A stretch of DNA of 64,000 nucleotides, taken from positions 1-64,000 of the forward strand of contig CAWBBE010000005.1 in NCBI GenBank assembly GCA_963786975.1, in the 5' to 3' direction. Below, piece after piece: positions 8,598 to 17,970 of the stretch. Within the stretch, counting starts at the first letter, position 1. The number at the start of each line of letters is the position of its first letter. The stretch comes from Palsa-506 sp963786975 (GTDB taxonomy: Bacteria > Actinomycetota > Actinomycetes > Streptosporangiales > Streptosporangiaceae). Below the pieces are notes generated by a model. It worked only from the letters and a program-made list of their open reading frames with translations, did not search any database and was not told the DNA's origin. Made by a program: the position numbers and the translations under genes.

Positions 8598-9247
8598 GCA
8601 TCGGCGCGTTTTCATTGGGGCCGCAAAGGCCGATTCCATAACAGTAAGGACAAGGTGGACTTCACGGTCAACCTGGGGGCGATCCGCGCGCGCCCGGCGC
8701 TGCCTACCGGGACATGCGCCTTCTGCGACTGATACACAGCCGCTGTCGCACCTGGCGGACGGTGGAGACCGGGCACCCGATCGAGCCGGTCGCCGAGGAC
8801 ATGCTGGCAGATTTCCGCGACTATGGCTGGCCAGCCCTCCTGGCTGCCGTCGATTACCTGGCTTCCCGCCCGATCCGACGACCATCTGGCCCAGGAGCTT
8901 CCCCCGAAGAAGATTTCGCTCCAAACTACGCCGTGGCAGACAGCGCCCGGCCACCGTTCTGGCTCATCCGGGCAGGCGACCAGGAGACCGATGCCCTGTC
9001 ACCGAACCGCCGACCACGATCCGAATACCAGATGGGCGGAGGCCCTGGTCGATACCGCAGCGAACCCCGCATCCGAAACGCGTTGCTGAACGCCCTGCTC
9101 CGCGACCCAGCGAGCACGTTCGGCGTCTCGCAGGCTCGGCCTGGCAGGCTGACACGGAAGAGGTCACCGGTTTTAATCCCAGTACCGCCCGCTGTTCAGC
9201 CTCAGGTCAGAGCCACTATCCTCCTTCATCGCGGGGACGCTGGGCCG
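8598..9247 (+). other. Gap holding at best a decayed ORF
   Basis: A frame from ATG 8714 gives RTVETGHPIEPVAEDMLADF and DYGWPALLAAVDYLASR, which look protein-like, but after ~55 residues the composition becomes random and competing frames are equally open (one ends WAEALVDTAANPASETRC near 9089). No family is recognised. It may be the remains of one frameshifted gene. Confidence 0.3.
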
Positions 9248-9913
9248 CTACCGGGGCGGCTGCGGGCTTGCGTCTATGGGACGGCCGAATGTGACGGCAT
9301 CGCGCACGGGAGCCGGTGCCAGCGTCCGGTACTCGGCGTCCGGGCGCGCCCCTAGCGCGTCATTGACCGTGGACAGCGCGACGCGCAGCGCAACGTACAC
9401 GGTCATGGCGAAGATGTCGGCATCGGAGAAGCCGGCGTCCCGCAGCTCCTGCACGTCCTTGCTGCTGGTGCCATTGGCGTCCCTCGTGACCCGGCGCGCC
9501 CACGCTGCCATCGCGCGCTCAGCCTCTGTCAGCGGACTGTCGTCGCCACGCAGTACTCCGGCCGCAAGCTGCGCATCGGCCTTCGCCGCGAGCTTGGTTC
9601 CCCAGGCCAGCGAGCAGTAGGAATCACCGAGTGCCGAGGCGCACGCGGCCACGAGGATGCCCCGTTCCCGGAACCTGATAGGCCGCGCCGAAGCGACCTG
9701 GCTCATCAGGCTGAACAGCATGGCCAGCGCCTCCGGCTGGTAGGCCCACAGCCGGGACGCGTTCATTACGAAGCCCGATTCCGCCAGGTCCATGTCGAAC
9801 AAGGCCTGGACCTTCTCAGTCACTTCAGCGCGATCGAGAAACTGGGTCGCGCCGGCCATGTCACTGGCACCCGCCATCTTGATCTCCCTCGGTGCAGTGT
9901 GCCGCCTCGTCAT
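9248..9913 (-). CDS. AhpD-like / carboxymuconolactone decarboxylase-family protein (peroxidase-related)
   Basis: The protein is all-helical. Its centre reads RGILVAACASALGDSYCSLAWG, matching the peroxidase-related CMD branch, where a Cys pair and a nearby acidic or His residue form the redox site; here the CASALGDSYC pair is present and the usual His is replaced by Trp. The flanking helices (PEALAMLFSLMSQ, EAERAMAAWARRVT, DADIFAMTVYVALR) fit the AhpD fold. It overlaps the upstream methyltransferase gene by 4 bases (ATGA), so the two are translationally coupled. M13 or M19 are alternative starts that would remove a non-conserved leader. Confidence 0.82.
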   Translation of the reverse strand: MTRRHTAPREIKMAGASDMAGATQFLDRAEVTEKVQALFDMDLAESGFVMNASRLWAYQPEALAMLFSLMSQVASARPIRFRERGILVAACASALGDSYCSLAWGTKLAAKADAQLAAGVLRGDDSPLTEAERAMAAWARRVTRDANGTSSKDVQELRDAGFSDADIFAMTVYVALRVALSTVNDALGARPDAEYRTLAPAPVRDAVTFGRPIDASPQPPR

Positions 9914-10737
9914 CGTGATCTCCCGTCGTATTCGGATCTCGGCTTGCGGCCGAGGTATCCGACCACGTCAATTTCCGCGCGCAACGGCAGCCCGTTTCGC
10001 ACCTGAGCGGTCGCGGCCTGCATTGCCGTCTCGGTGAACGCAGGCTCGCCTATGTGCTGGATGGCCTCGTAAGCCGGTCCGGTCGAGGCCAGTGCACGGG
10101 CGAACGATCCGGGATCGGCGAACTCCCACGCGAACGGGATGGTGCGCCGCTGCACGTCCACGAAGCCGCAGCGGGCGAGGAGTTCCTCACCCCGGCCAGG
10201 ACGGCCGAGGGCTACCATCGCGGCCTGGTTAACCACCTTGGGCTCTGCTGCCAGCTGGAACGGGGTGAGCGCCCAGGCGCCCGGCGAGACCTTGAGATGA
10301 CCCCAGACCGTCAGGCCGATTCGGCCGCCAGGGCGCAGCACCCGCCAGACCTCCTCCAGCACGGCCGGAGTCGTTCCCCAGATCCCGCGGAAGCTCGTCA
10401 CCACCGTGAATCCGCCGTCGTCCCAGGGCAATGCGTGCATGTCCCCCACCCGGATGTCGGCTTGCGGACTTCGGTCCCGTGCGACTGCGACGAGCCGGGG
10501 AGAGGCGTCGATGCCCGCGCAGTCAGCACCGCGCACGGATGCGAGCTCGATGGCCAGGCCGGCTCCACAAGCCACATCGAGCAGCCTGTCGCCGTTGTCG
10601 ACGCCGAGCATGTGATGCAGGGCGGCGTACTCCCGGCAGTTGGCCGGCTCGCTGAGCGTCGCGAAGTCCACCGCCTTGCGGCCCCAGCCCTCGTCCACCA
10701 CGGTCCAGTCCGGTCCGCTCGCACATTCCCCTGACAT
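9910..10737 (-). CDS. Class I SAM-dependent methyltransferase (UbiE/Methyltransf_11 type)
   Basis: 275 residues with SAM-binding motif I LLDVACGAGLAIELA, the acidic loop GIDASPRLVAVAR, motif II-like DMHALPWDDGGFTVVTSF and the post-motif LEEVWRVLRPGGRIGLTVWG. It would transfer a methyl group to a small molecule; the substrate is not identifiable. It overlaps the AhpD-like gene by 4 bases, suggesting a two-gene operon. The upstream region borders repeat copy B. Confidence 0.85.
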   Translation of the reverse strand: MSGECASGPDWTVVDEGWGRKAVDFATLSEPANCREYAALHHMLGVDNGDRLLDVACGAGLAIELASVRGADCAGIDASPRLVAVARDRSPQADIRVGDMHALPWDDGGFTVVTSFRGIWGTTPAVLEEVWRVLRPGGRIGLTVWGHLKVSPGAWALTPFQLAAEPKVVNQAAMVALGRPGRGEELLARCGFVDVQRRTIPFAWEFADPGSFARALASTGPAYEAIQHIGEPAFTETAMQAATAQVRNGLPLRAEIDVVGYLGRKPRSEYDGRSR

Positions 10738-10859
10738 CTCGCTCCTCGCTGCCCGTTCCCCTCCTGGCGGCCCTATCTCCCCCTAAGTATCCGCAGCGGG
10801 CATGTGAGAAGACGTGTGAGCAAGAAGCGAGACGCACGGCCATTTGCGGCCGACTACGC

Positions 10860-11375
10860 CGCGACCGCGTACAGAGTGCGATGGCCGATCTCCGCCATCA
10901 TCGATCGCTCCCGGGATCGCGATGGCGGAGGTAGCGAGTTCTAGGCCGGCGCTTGTGCATGCTGGAGTTAGCGGAGCTAACGAACCCGGGGAGCCAAACG
11001 GGGAGCCAACGACCACAGCCACCAGGCCACGCCAGGCCACGTCCAGCCACGGTCATGGCTGCTGGATGCCCACGCCGGGCCACGTCCAGCCACGTCTGGC
11101 GACCGTACGGACCTGCCTCCTAAGCAGTAGGCCGCAGGTTCGAGTCCTGCTCGGGGCGCGGATAGTGCAGTTAGAGTGCTCTTTTCGAAATTAGCTTCAG
11201 CACGAAGATTTACTGCCTGCGAGCAGTCACTCCTTCGCAAGGTATCGCGGCGTGGGCCGCGTCGGCCCAGGTAGCCCGATGTGGCTGGATGTGGCTCAGC
11301 GTCGGTCACAAAATAGGACGTATGTTCGCGCTCCTGTCCCCGGGGAGCCAGACGGGGAGCCAAGCAGACGGGGCG
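10860..11375 (+). repeat. Att-like dispersed repeat, copy B (full form)
   Basis: It contains the ATCGATCGCTCCCGGGATCGC block near 10900, the palindrome variant GTTAGCGGAGCTAAC at 10967-10981, the doubled GGGGAGCCAAA at 10987-11009, the tRNA-Arg fragment at 11112-11159, the TTTTCGAAATTAGCTTCAGC stretch and the right doubled repeat at 11341-11363. From 11160 to about 11375 it is close to 95% identical to copy A by eye. It is followed directly by a truncated GNAT gene. Confidence 0.75.
11112..11159 (+). other. tRNA-Arg(CCT) 3' fragment
   Basis: Same 48 bases as in copy A: anticodon loop CTCCTAA, T loop TTCGAGT, acceptor strand CGGGGCGC. No 5' half is present. Confidence 0.8.
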
Positions 11376-11590
11376 GGAGCAGGCAGCAAGCGAGGTCAGG
11401 GAAGCTCACGGCGCAGGAGCCAGCGGGGTTTGCCGCCGCGTCGTCCGGCGGTCTGGCAGATGCGGCTGAATCCGTGCGCCTCGAACAGCGGGACGGTACC
11501 CACGTAACCGCTGGCCTGGCCGGCGCGCTCGCTGCCAGGGTCGACCGGGTAGCCTTCCAGCACGGTCGCGCCCATCGCATGCGCGTCACT
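11376..11590 (-). pseudogene. Truncated GNAT acetyltransferase gene, 3' part
   Basis: The minus strand carries the last ~60 codons of the GNAT gene found intact at 36000-36563 (MGATVLEGYPVDPGSERA, then YVGTVPLFEAHGFSR and GKPRWLLRRELP). Identity stops at about 11585, and the acetyl-CoA-binding part upstream is missing. The fragment abuts the right arm of repeat copy B, as the full gene abuts copy E. Confidence 0.75.
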
Positions 11591-11747
11591 CCCGCAATGG
11601 GCAGCCTGCCGGCCACCGTCAGGGACGGCCACGTGAGTCGCTACCATGGCCGGCCATGACCTGCCCATCCACGGCGGCCACGCTAAGGGCAGACGCTCAG
11701 GGCAGCGGTGGCCCTGGTCTTCATAGCCGCAGCAAACCCTCTGGCCG

Positions 11748-12533
11748 GTGGCGCGCCCAGCCGGAGGCGCCGGGCCCACCGCGGACGCCAGGCTGTCTTG
11801 CCCCATGATCTCGGTTAAATCGTGGTGGTGGCCGAAGCGGCCGGCCCGGGCTCCCCGGGCCTTGACCGCTGGGCTCTTGGCAGTCCTAGGAGCAGCGTTG
11901 TTCGGCGTTGCGGCGCTCTTGCTCAAGGCAGGAGCGGTCACCCGGGATGTGAGCCTGTTCCGGACTCTCAACGAGGTCCCGCCGGCCGCCGAAGCGGTAC
12001 TGACGCCGCTCTCACACTTGTTCGGGCCAGCGGGCATCATCGCCGCCGTCGTGCTCACCGCCGGCTACATCGTGGCCAGAAACCGGAGCGCCCTGCCCGC
12101 GGCTACCGCGGCGGCGGCCGCCGGCACCGCATGGGCGCTGGCGTACGTGGCGAAGGCCATAACCGACCGCCCCCGGCCCTACGAGGCGATCGCCGGCGCG
12201 GTGCTGCGCCAACAGCCCGCGCACGGCACGAGCTTTCCCTCCAGCCACACCGCCGTCACCCTGGCGGTCGCCATAGCACTCGTGCCGTTCCTGACCCGGC
12301 CGCTCGCCACGGCGGGGATCACATACGCCGTCCTGGTGGGCTGGTCCCGGGTCTATCTGGGGGTCCACTACCCACTTGACGTCGCGGGCGGAGCAGGCAT
12401 CGGCATGGCGGCAGGAGGCGTGATCTTGCTGGCCCTCGGGCTGCTGCTCCGGGCGGGGCGGCCAGCAAACGCCCCGAACGCCGCTCAGAGCGCGAGCCCG
12501 ACGGCCGGCCCGGAGCCCCACGAGAAAACGTAG
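11748..12533 (+). CDS. PAP2-family membrane phosphatase
   Basis: The product has about six membrane helices and the three phosphatase motifs of the PAP2 superfamily: KAITDRPRP, SFPSSHT and SRVYLGVHYPLD. The His residues of motifs 2 and 3 carry out phosphoryl transfer and the substrate is usually a lipid phosphate or undecaprenyl pyrophosphate, with the site facing outside. The GTG at 11748 adds a Pro/Ala-rich leader; ATG 11805 (MISVKSWWWPKRPARA) gives a more usual basic cytoplasmic N-terminus and is likely the real start. It converges on the sigma factor gene. Confidence 0.88.
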   Translation: MARPAGGAGPTADARLSCPMISVKSWWWPKRPARAPRALTAGLLAVLGAALFGVAALLLKAGAVTRDVSLFRTLNEVPPAAEAVLTPLSHLFGPAGIIAAVVLTAGYIVARNRSALPAATAAAAAGTAWALAYVAKAITDRPRPYEAIAGAVLRQQPAHGTSFPSSHTAVTLAVAIALVPFLTRPLATAGITYAVLVGWSRVYLGVHYPLDVAGGAGIGMAAGGVILLALGLLLRAGRPANAPNAAQSASPTAGPEPHEKT

Positions 12534-12639
12534 GGACAGCGCAATCGCGCCACAAGGGAAACCACGGTCCTGGGGTCGCCAGCACCCGGGCGCTCCCGGC
12601 AGCCCGGACTCCCCGGGACCGGTCCAGACCGCAGGGGTT

Positions 12640-13512
12640 TCAGGGCCGGATCGTCAGGTGCCGCAGCTTGTCCTGGTCGGCGATCAGGTTCAGCGCGGCG
12701 ACGCGGCCGCCCACGATGGTGAAACCGATGACCGCGATCGGCTCGTCTCGGGTGCCGAACAGGGCGCCGGCCTGGCCGTTCACCAGCATGAGCCGGGCGA
12801 GGTGCGCAAACCGCGGCGCGGTGGCCAGGACCTGGCGCGCGACCGGGCCGGCCCCGGCAAGCGGCGGGTGTGCGAGCGGGCCTGGCCCGAGATCCATCCG
12901 GAAGACCACGTCAGGATCGAGTACCTGCAGCAGCGCCTCGAAATCGCCGCCGCGGGCGGCGGCCAGGAAGGCGTCCACCACGCGGCGTTGCCGGGCGACC
13001 TCGCGATCTGGCTGCGGGGCGGCCTGCACCCGGCGGCGTGCCCGGCTGGCGAGCTGACGGGCCGAGTCCGGGGTCCGGTCCATGATCTGGGCAATGTCGT
13101 CGAAGGGCACCGCGAACACATCGTGCAAGACGAACGAGAGCCGTTCGGCGGGGGTGAGGGTGTCCAGCACCACGAGCAGGGCGAGACCGACCGAGTCGGC
13201 CAGTACCGCCTGGTGTTCCGGGCCGTCGCCGGCGGAATCTTCCACCAGCGGTTCGGGCAGCCAGCTGCCGGGGTAATTCTCGCGGCGGGCCTTGCGGGCC
13301 CGCAGCATGTCCAGGCTGATCCGCCCGACCACAGTGGTCAGCCACCCCCGCAGGTCGCCGATGGCGCCTGGGTCGCTGCGGCCAAGCCGCAACCATGCTT
13401 CCTGCACCGCGTCCTGGGCTTCGCTAACCGTGCCGAGCATGCTGTAGGCGACCGCCTGCAGGTGCGGGCGGCTCTGCTCGAACTGCCCGGCCAGCCAGTC
13501 CTGCTCGGTCAT
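12640..13512 (-). CDS. ECF41-type RNA polymerase sigma factor with SnoaL-like C-terminal extension
   Basis: Region 2 is at residues ~10-75 (LQAVAYSMLGTVSEAQDAVQ, LRGWLTTVVGRISLDMLR), then the WLPEPLV linker typical of ECF41, region 4 at ~105-165 (LTPAERLSFVLHDVFAVPFD, PDSARQLASRARRRV), and a SnoaL-like extension to residue 290 (VVDAFLAAARGGDFEALLQV...). In this group no anti-sigma factor is encoded; the extension itself modulates activity. ECF41 genes usually neighbour a carboxymuconolactone decarboxylase or oxidoreductase gene; here the neighbour, divergently transcribed, is the ABC exporter at 13675. A second, broken ECF41 gene lies at 58735-59289. Confidence 0.9.
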   Translation of the reverse strand: MTEQDWLAGQFEQSRPHLQAVAYSMLGTVSEAQDAVQEAWLRLGRSDPGAIGDLRGWLTTVVGRISLDMLRARKARRENYPGSWLPEPLVEDSAGDGPEHQAVLADSVGLALLVVLDTLTPAERLSFVLHDVFAVPFDDIAQIMDRTPDSARQLASRARRRVQAAPQPDREVARQRRVVDAFLAAARGGDFEALLQVLDPDVVFRMDLGPGPLAHPPLAGAGPVARQVLATAPRFAHLARLMLVNGQAGALFGTRDEPIAVIGFTIVGGRVAALNLIADQDKLRHLTIRP

Positions 13513-13848
13513 CAGTCACCCCTGCGCGCCGCGAGTACCTGCCAACAAGACGTACCAGGCCCGCAAAACGTGACACGCGGCTGACCTGGTCACATTCCGA
13601 GGAGGGGATCCGTCCTAGTCGCCGGAAGCACCACTCCCGCCCGTTAGGGCGGTCCGACTCCGAGGAGCACAGCCATGTCCGAACGATTGCGCGCCGCCAG
13701 CAGCGACGCGAGGCCAGCCGTGGAGGTAAACATTCAGCTCCTTGGCCATGGCTCGTGATTGGCACGCCATGATCGCATGGGCGGGTGTTGCCAGCGTGGT
13801 CAGCGTGTCGACTTGATCACGGCCTGGATGTGCTGATCATGGTGGCTT

Positions 13849-15319
13849 GTGCCTGGTCTGCTGCCGCCCGCCGCGGGGTGTGCGTCGTGTGCTGCCCGGG
13901 ACCGGGAGATCGTGGCACTGCGGGAGGAGAACGCTGAACTGGCCCGCCGGGTGGCCCGGCTGGAGCGGATCATCTCCCGCAACTCAGGGAACTCGTCGAT
14001 GCCACCGTCCAGTGATGACGTGCTGCCAGGCCGGCAGCCGCCGGATAGCGGCAGGCGCGGGGGCGGCGCAGCCCGGCGCGGCCGGGGGAAGCAGCCGGGT
14101 GCTGAGGGCCGCTGGCCGGGCTGGGCCGATGCCCCTGATGAGACGAAGTGCCACCGCCCGGCTGGCCGCTGCGCCTGCGGCGCGGATCTGGCCACCGCCG
14201 CAGACGTGCGTGTCGAGCGCTCACATCAGGTGCACGACCTGCCGGAAATTGCTATCAAGGTGACCCAGCATGACGTGTGGCGGGTCCGCTGCGGCTGCGG
14301 CCGGGAGCACGCTGGCACGCTGCCACCCGGTGTGCCCGCGGTGCCGTCCAGTTACGGGCCGGGCCTGAAGGCACTGGTCGTCTACTTGATCGTTTACCAG
14401 CATGTGCCGGTGGAACGCTGCGTGCAGCTGATCGCGGACCTGACCGGCGGGAGGGCGCCATCGGCGGGGTTCGTGCACGGCATGCTGGCCCGGTGTGCGG
14501 CCGTGCTGACCGAGGTGGTCAAGCTGATCAAGACCTCGGTGACGCTGGCCGCGGTCGCCGGGTTCGACGAGACCACCATCCGCTGCGGCCCCGCCGGGCT
14601 GCAAGAAATACATCCTGTCCGGCTCGACCGAGACCGCAGTCACCTACCACCTGGGCGGTCGGGACCTGGGCTCGTTTACCGCGTTCGGGATCCTCTCGTC
14701 ATTCGCCGGGATCGCGGTGCACGACCGGTATGCCTGCTACTTCCATAAGGGCTGGGCGAACCTGGCCGGGCACCAGGTCTGCCTGGCCCACTTGATCCGG
14801 GACTTTGAGGACGCCGCCGAGTCCTGGCCGGATGCTATCTGGCCTGCCCAGGCGCAGAGGACGCTGCGCGGGCTGATCCGCGCCTGGCACACCGCCCACA
14901 GCCAAGGGCTTCCTGAGATCCCCGCCCGCGTGCGGGACCCGCTGGTCAGCGAGTTCCGCCACGCCGTGCTGGCCGGATGCGCCGACGTCCCCCGCATTCC
15001 CGGCCCCAGGTCATCAACCGCCCAGCATCCCGGCCGGGACCTGCTGGAATTCTGCCGGGACCGGTCCAGCGACGTGACCCGGTTCTGCTACGACACGGCG
15101 GTCTGGCCCACCAACAACATCAGCGAGCGGGACCTGCGGCCAGCCAAGACACAGCAGAAGATCTCCGGGCGGCTGACCAGCGAGGAGGTCACCCAGGACC
15201 GGCTGGACATCCGCAGCTACATCGACACCGCCCGCAAATGCGGCGTCAACGCCATGGCCGCCCTGCGTGATGCGATGTCCGGCAGCCCCTGGCGCCCGCC
15301 GCTGCCCACCCCCACCTGA
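13849..15319 (+). pseudogene. IS66 transposase (TnpC), frameshifted
   Basis: GTG 13849 opens a coiled N-terminus (DREIVALREENAELARRVAR), the SRNSGNSSMPPSSD motif of IS66 transposases and a Cys-rich zinc-finger-like part (CHRPAGRCACGADL, VRCGCGREH). The catalytic domain begins with GFDETTIR; one extra C near 14607 shifts the frame, which resumes as KYILSGSTETAVTYHLGGRD, then VHDRYACYFHKGW and NNISERDLRPAKTQQK. These supply the D-D-E triad across the two frames. Since the ends are intact, the indel is either a sequencing error or a recent inactivation. Confidence 0.85.
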
Positions 15320-15337
15320 CACCAGGACGCCGCCCCG

Positions 15338-15817
15338 CTACCCCAGCAGCGCGGCCAGCGCCTCCACCGTCTCGGTGAACCCGCTCAGGCACGCCGCGGC
15401 AGCCAGCGCCGCCGCGGTGACAGCCTGCTCGCACGCTGCCACCAGCCCGGCCGGCAGATCACCACGGCACTCATCCGGCCGCACCGCCGACGCCAGCTCG
15501 GCCGCGAACATCAGCAGCGCCAGCCCCGCCCCCGGCCGCCCCGGGTCATCCCGCCCCGTCACGGCAATCAGGGCATCCACCGCGCCCGTCAGCTCCTCCA
15601 GGCTCTCCCGGTGCCGCTCCACCATGCCCCGCCAGGCCGCAGCGTCCTCCCGCTCCAGCGCGGCCACCAGCGTCACCGGCTCGGTGAACCGCCGTGACTT
15701 GCCGCGCCGCCGCGCCCACGTCGGCGGGCACGTCCCGCACTCGCAGTCCGGAATGACCAGCGCATGACGATCAGGCTCCACGGCCAATGTCGCAACAGAC
15801 ATACCAGCATCGTTCAC
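15338..15817 (-). CDS. Antisense passenger protein inside the IS66 element
   Basis: 159 residues of no recognised family. The N-terminal part has a Cys-rich PDCECGTCPP segment (three Cys), followed by helical sequence rich in Ala and Glu (LVAALEREDAAAWRGMVERH, AGLALLMFAAELASAVR). It lies wholly between the transposase gene and the right end, on the opposite strand, so it moves with the element. Codon usage fits actinobacterial coding. Function unknown; possible roles are target choice, regulation or simply cargo. Confidence 0.55.
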   Translation of the reverse strand: MNDAGMSVATLAVEPDRHALVIPDCECGTCPPTWARRRGKSRRFTEPVTLVAALEREDAAAWRGMVERHRESLEELTGAVDALIAVTGRDDPGRPGAGLALLMFAAELASAVRPDECRGDLPAGLVAACEQAVTAAALAAAACLSGFTETVEALAALLG

Positions 15818-16857
15818 CCAGACCAGCCACGCACACAGGCGACGCGCCGGGGACCTGAATGTTTACCCGTGGAGGTCCACCGGCTGCGAAAGACCTATCA
15901 CGGCGGGGTCGAGGCCGTCCGCGGCATTGATTTCCAGGTCGCCCCTGGTGAGGTGTTCGGCCTGCTCGGCCCGAACGGCGCCGGCAAGTCCACCACCATC
16001 GGGATGCTGACCACCACTATCAAGCCCACCAGCGGGTCGGCGCGGCTGGCCGGTTTCGACGTGGCCAGGCACCCGATCGCCGCCCGCTCGGTCAGCAGCG
16101 TGGTGTTCCAGGAACCTGTGCTGGACAAGGCGCTGAGCGGCCGCCGCAACCTTGCCTTGCACGCGCGGCTGTGGGGAATCCCGTCGGCACCTGCAGGCCG
16201 CAGGATTGCCGAACTCGCCGGCGCATTCGGGATCTCCGAGGTGATCGGCCGGACGGTGGACAGCTTCAGCGGCGGCCAGCGGCGGCGACTGGAGATCGCC
16301 CGGGCCCTGGTGTCCGAACCCCGGGTGCTGTTCCTGGACGAGCCGACGGTGGGGCTTGACACCCGCATCCGCTATGAACTGCTGGACTTGATCAGCGGGC
16401 TGCGCGGGCGCACCGGCATGACCACCGTGCTCACCACCCACTACCTCGACGAGGCCGAACGGCTCTGCGACCGCATCGCGGTCATGCATCAGGGCACGAT
16501 CGTGGCCCTGGACCGCCCGGGCGCGCTACTCGCAGGTCTGGGTGCCGAGCTGATCGAGTTGCGCGTCGAAGAGAATCCGGCCGCTGCGCTGGCCGTGATG
16601 GTTGCTCGCGGACTTGCAACCGACGACGCGTTCGCGGTCGGCTCCACACTCACCATCCCGGCCGGCAGCCGCCCGGCACGGGACACGATCGCGGCCATCA
16701 CCGACCTGGGCATCCGCACCGAGGCCGTGACGACCCGCAAGCCCACCCTCGACGACGTCTACCTGCAGCTGACCGGGAGCACGCTCGCGGACTGACCCCG
16801 TGGTCTCGCCAGACCACACCGCACATCCGCCTCACCACGAACAAAGGAGCACCTACG

Positions 16858-17728
16858 ATGACTGCCATAACCACCGCCCAGCCCGCGGCCGCACTCACCC
16901 ACCCGCGTGCGGCGACGCGGCCGCGCGGCCTGGCCACCTGGGTCACCTTGGCCTGGCGCCGGGTCATGCTCAGCGCCCACACCCCGCGCGAGGTCCTCGC
17001 TCCGCTGGTCACGCCGCTGCTGTTCGCCCTGGTGATTGCCCCGGCGCTGGCCAAGATGATCCCCGTGGCCGGGCCGGGAGGTGTTGACTACAGCACCTTT
17101 GTGATCGTCGGCACCGTCGGCCTGCTCATCCCCCTCACCTGCACATTCGCAGGCATCGGCGTGATCGTCGACCGGGCCAGCGGCGCGCGCCGCGAACTGC
17201 TCGCCGCCCCCATCTCCCGCGGCCTGATCGTGCTCGGCAACATGGCCGTTGCCATCGCGGTCAGCCTGCTGCAAGTCGCCGCGCTGATCGTGGCCGGCGT
17301 GGTGCGCGGCAGCCATTTCCACGCCACCACAGGCGGGGGTCGGCTGGTTCCTCGGCGCCGTGCTCACCTTCACCGTGTTCATGTACGCGGTGGCCGAGAT
17401 CATGGCCAACCGGATTCCCACCCAGGAGGAATGCGTCGGGCTCACCCCCGTAGTGGCGATCCTTCCCTGGTTCCTGGCCGGATCGCTGTTCCCCATCACC
17501 GCGCTCCCGGGCTGGCTCGCCTCGATCGCCCGCATCCTGCCCACCACGCATACTCTGGCGCTACTGCGCTACGGCGTGCTCGGCCACGGCGGCGCCGGCC
17601 TGCATGACATCTGGGGCATGACCAACACCAACGCAGATGCCGCTCTCAGCCTGCTCGTTCTGGGCGGCTGGGCGGCTCTTGCCGCCGCGGTCTCCATCCG
17701 GGTCTTCAAGCGCTCGGCGGTGAACTGA
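16858..17728 (+). pseudogene. ABC-2 type drug exporter permease, frameshifted in a G run
   Basis: ATG 16858 starts a DrrB-like membrane protein partner for the ATPase 62 bases upstream. The first frame has the cytoplasmic leader and helices 1-4 (VLAPLVTPLLFALVIAPALA, FVIVGTVGLLIPLTCTFAGI, GLIVLGNMAVAIAVSLLQVA). At the G run near 17335-17340 one extra G shifts the frame; the second frame gives VGWFLGAVLTFTVFMYAVAE, the conserved hydrophobic loop (LPWFLAGSLFPITALPGWL) and the last helix, ending at 17728. With one G removed the protein is a normal ~290-residue ABC-2 permease, so a homopolymer error is quite possible. Confidence 0.82.
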
Positions 17729-17970
17729 CCCGCACAGCCACCACGGCAGCTCGCCGGGCCAGACACCAGGCCCGGCGAGCAGGGCCCGGATCGCGATCGA
17801 CGATGCGCGAGACAAGCGGCCCAGCATCCCAGTCGAAAAGGCCCATCACAGTCGACTTGGCGGGCCGAATTGCCAGGGCACACTCACCCAGAACATCCTC
17901 ATCTTGCACCTACTGCATGCCATCGCAGCTCGTGGAGCATCCGCTCCGAACCGTGCAGTGAGCCTTTTTC

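Larger units (their letters stand above)
13726..15866 (+). mobile_element. Complete IS66-family insertion sequence (2141 bp)
   Basis: The ends are perfect 12-base inverted repeats, GTAAACATTCAG at 13726-13737 and CTGAATGTTTAC at 15855-15866; GTAA at the tip is the IS66-family signature. The flanking bases CCGTGGAG occur at 13718-13725 and again at 15867-15874, the 8-base target duplication expected for this family. The element carries a TnpC-type transposase but no tnpA or tnpB, as in the ISBst12 subgroup, plus one antisense passenger ORF. Intact ends and an unmutated target duplication indicate a recent insertion. Confidence 0.95.
13675..16795 (+). pseudogene. DrrA-type ABC exporter ATP-binding protein, split by an IS66 element
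   Basis: The original start, ATG 13675 behind GAGGAGCAC, encodes MSERLRAASSDARPAVE; after 17 codons the IS66 element interrupts. Removing the element and one 8-base target copy rejoins the frame exactly to VHRLRKTYHGGVEAVRGIDF at 15875. The rest has Walker A GPNGAGKST, Q-loop VVFQEPV, signature FSGGQRRRLEIARAL, Walker B VLFLDEPTVGLD, the H-loop TTHYLDEAE and a DrrA-type C-terminal domain. An ORF from inside the IS (from about 15764) still covers the whole ATPase, so some function could survive. It is followed by the permease gene at 16858. Confidence 0.88.

Noticed and set aside
7872..8954. Long minus-strand ORF across the BTAD regulator
   Set aside because: Composition is Arg/Gly-rich shadow coding; the plus strand has clear TPR and BTAD motifs.
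12658..13584. 308-residue plus-strand ORF opposite the sigma factor
   Set aside because: Antisense of an unmistakable ECF41 gene; no motif of its own.
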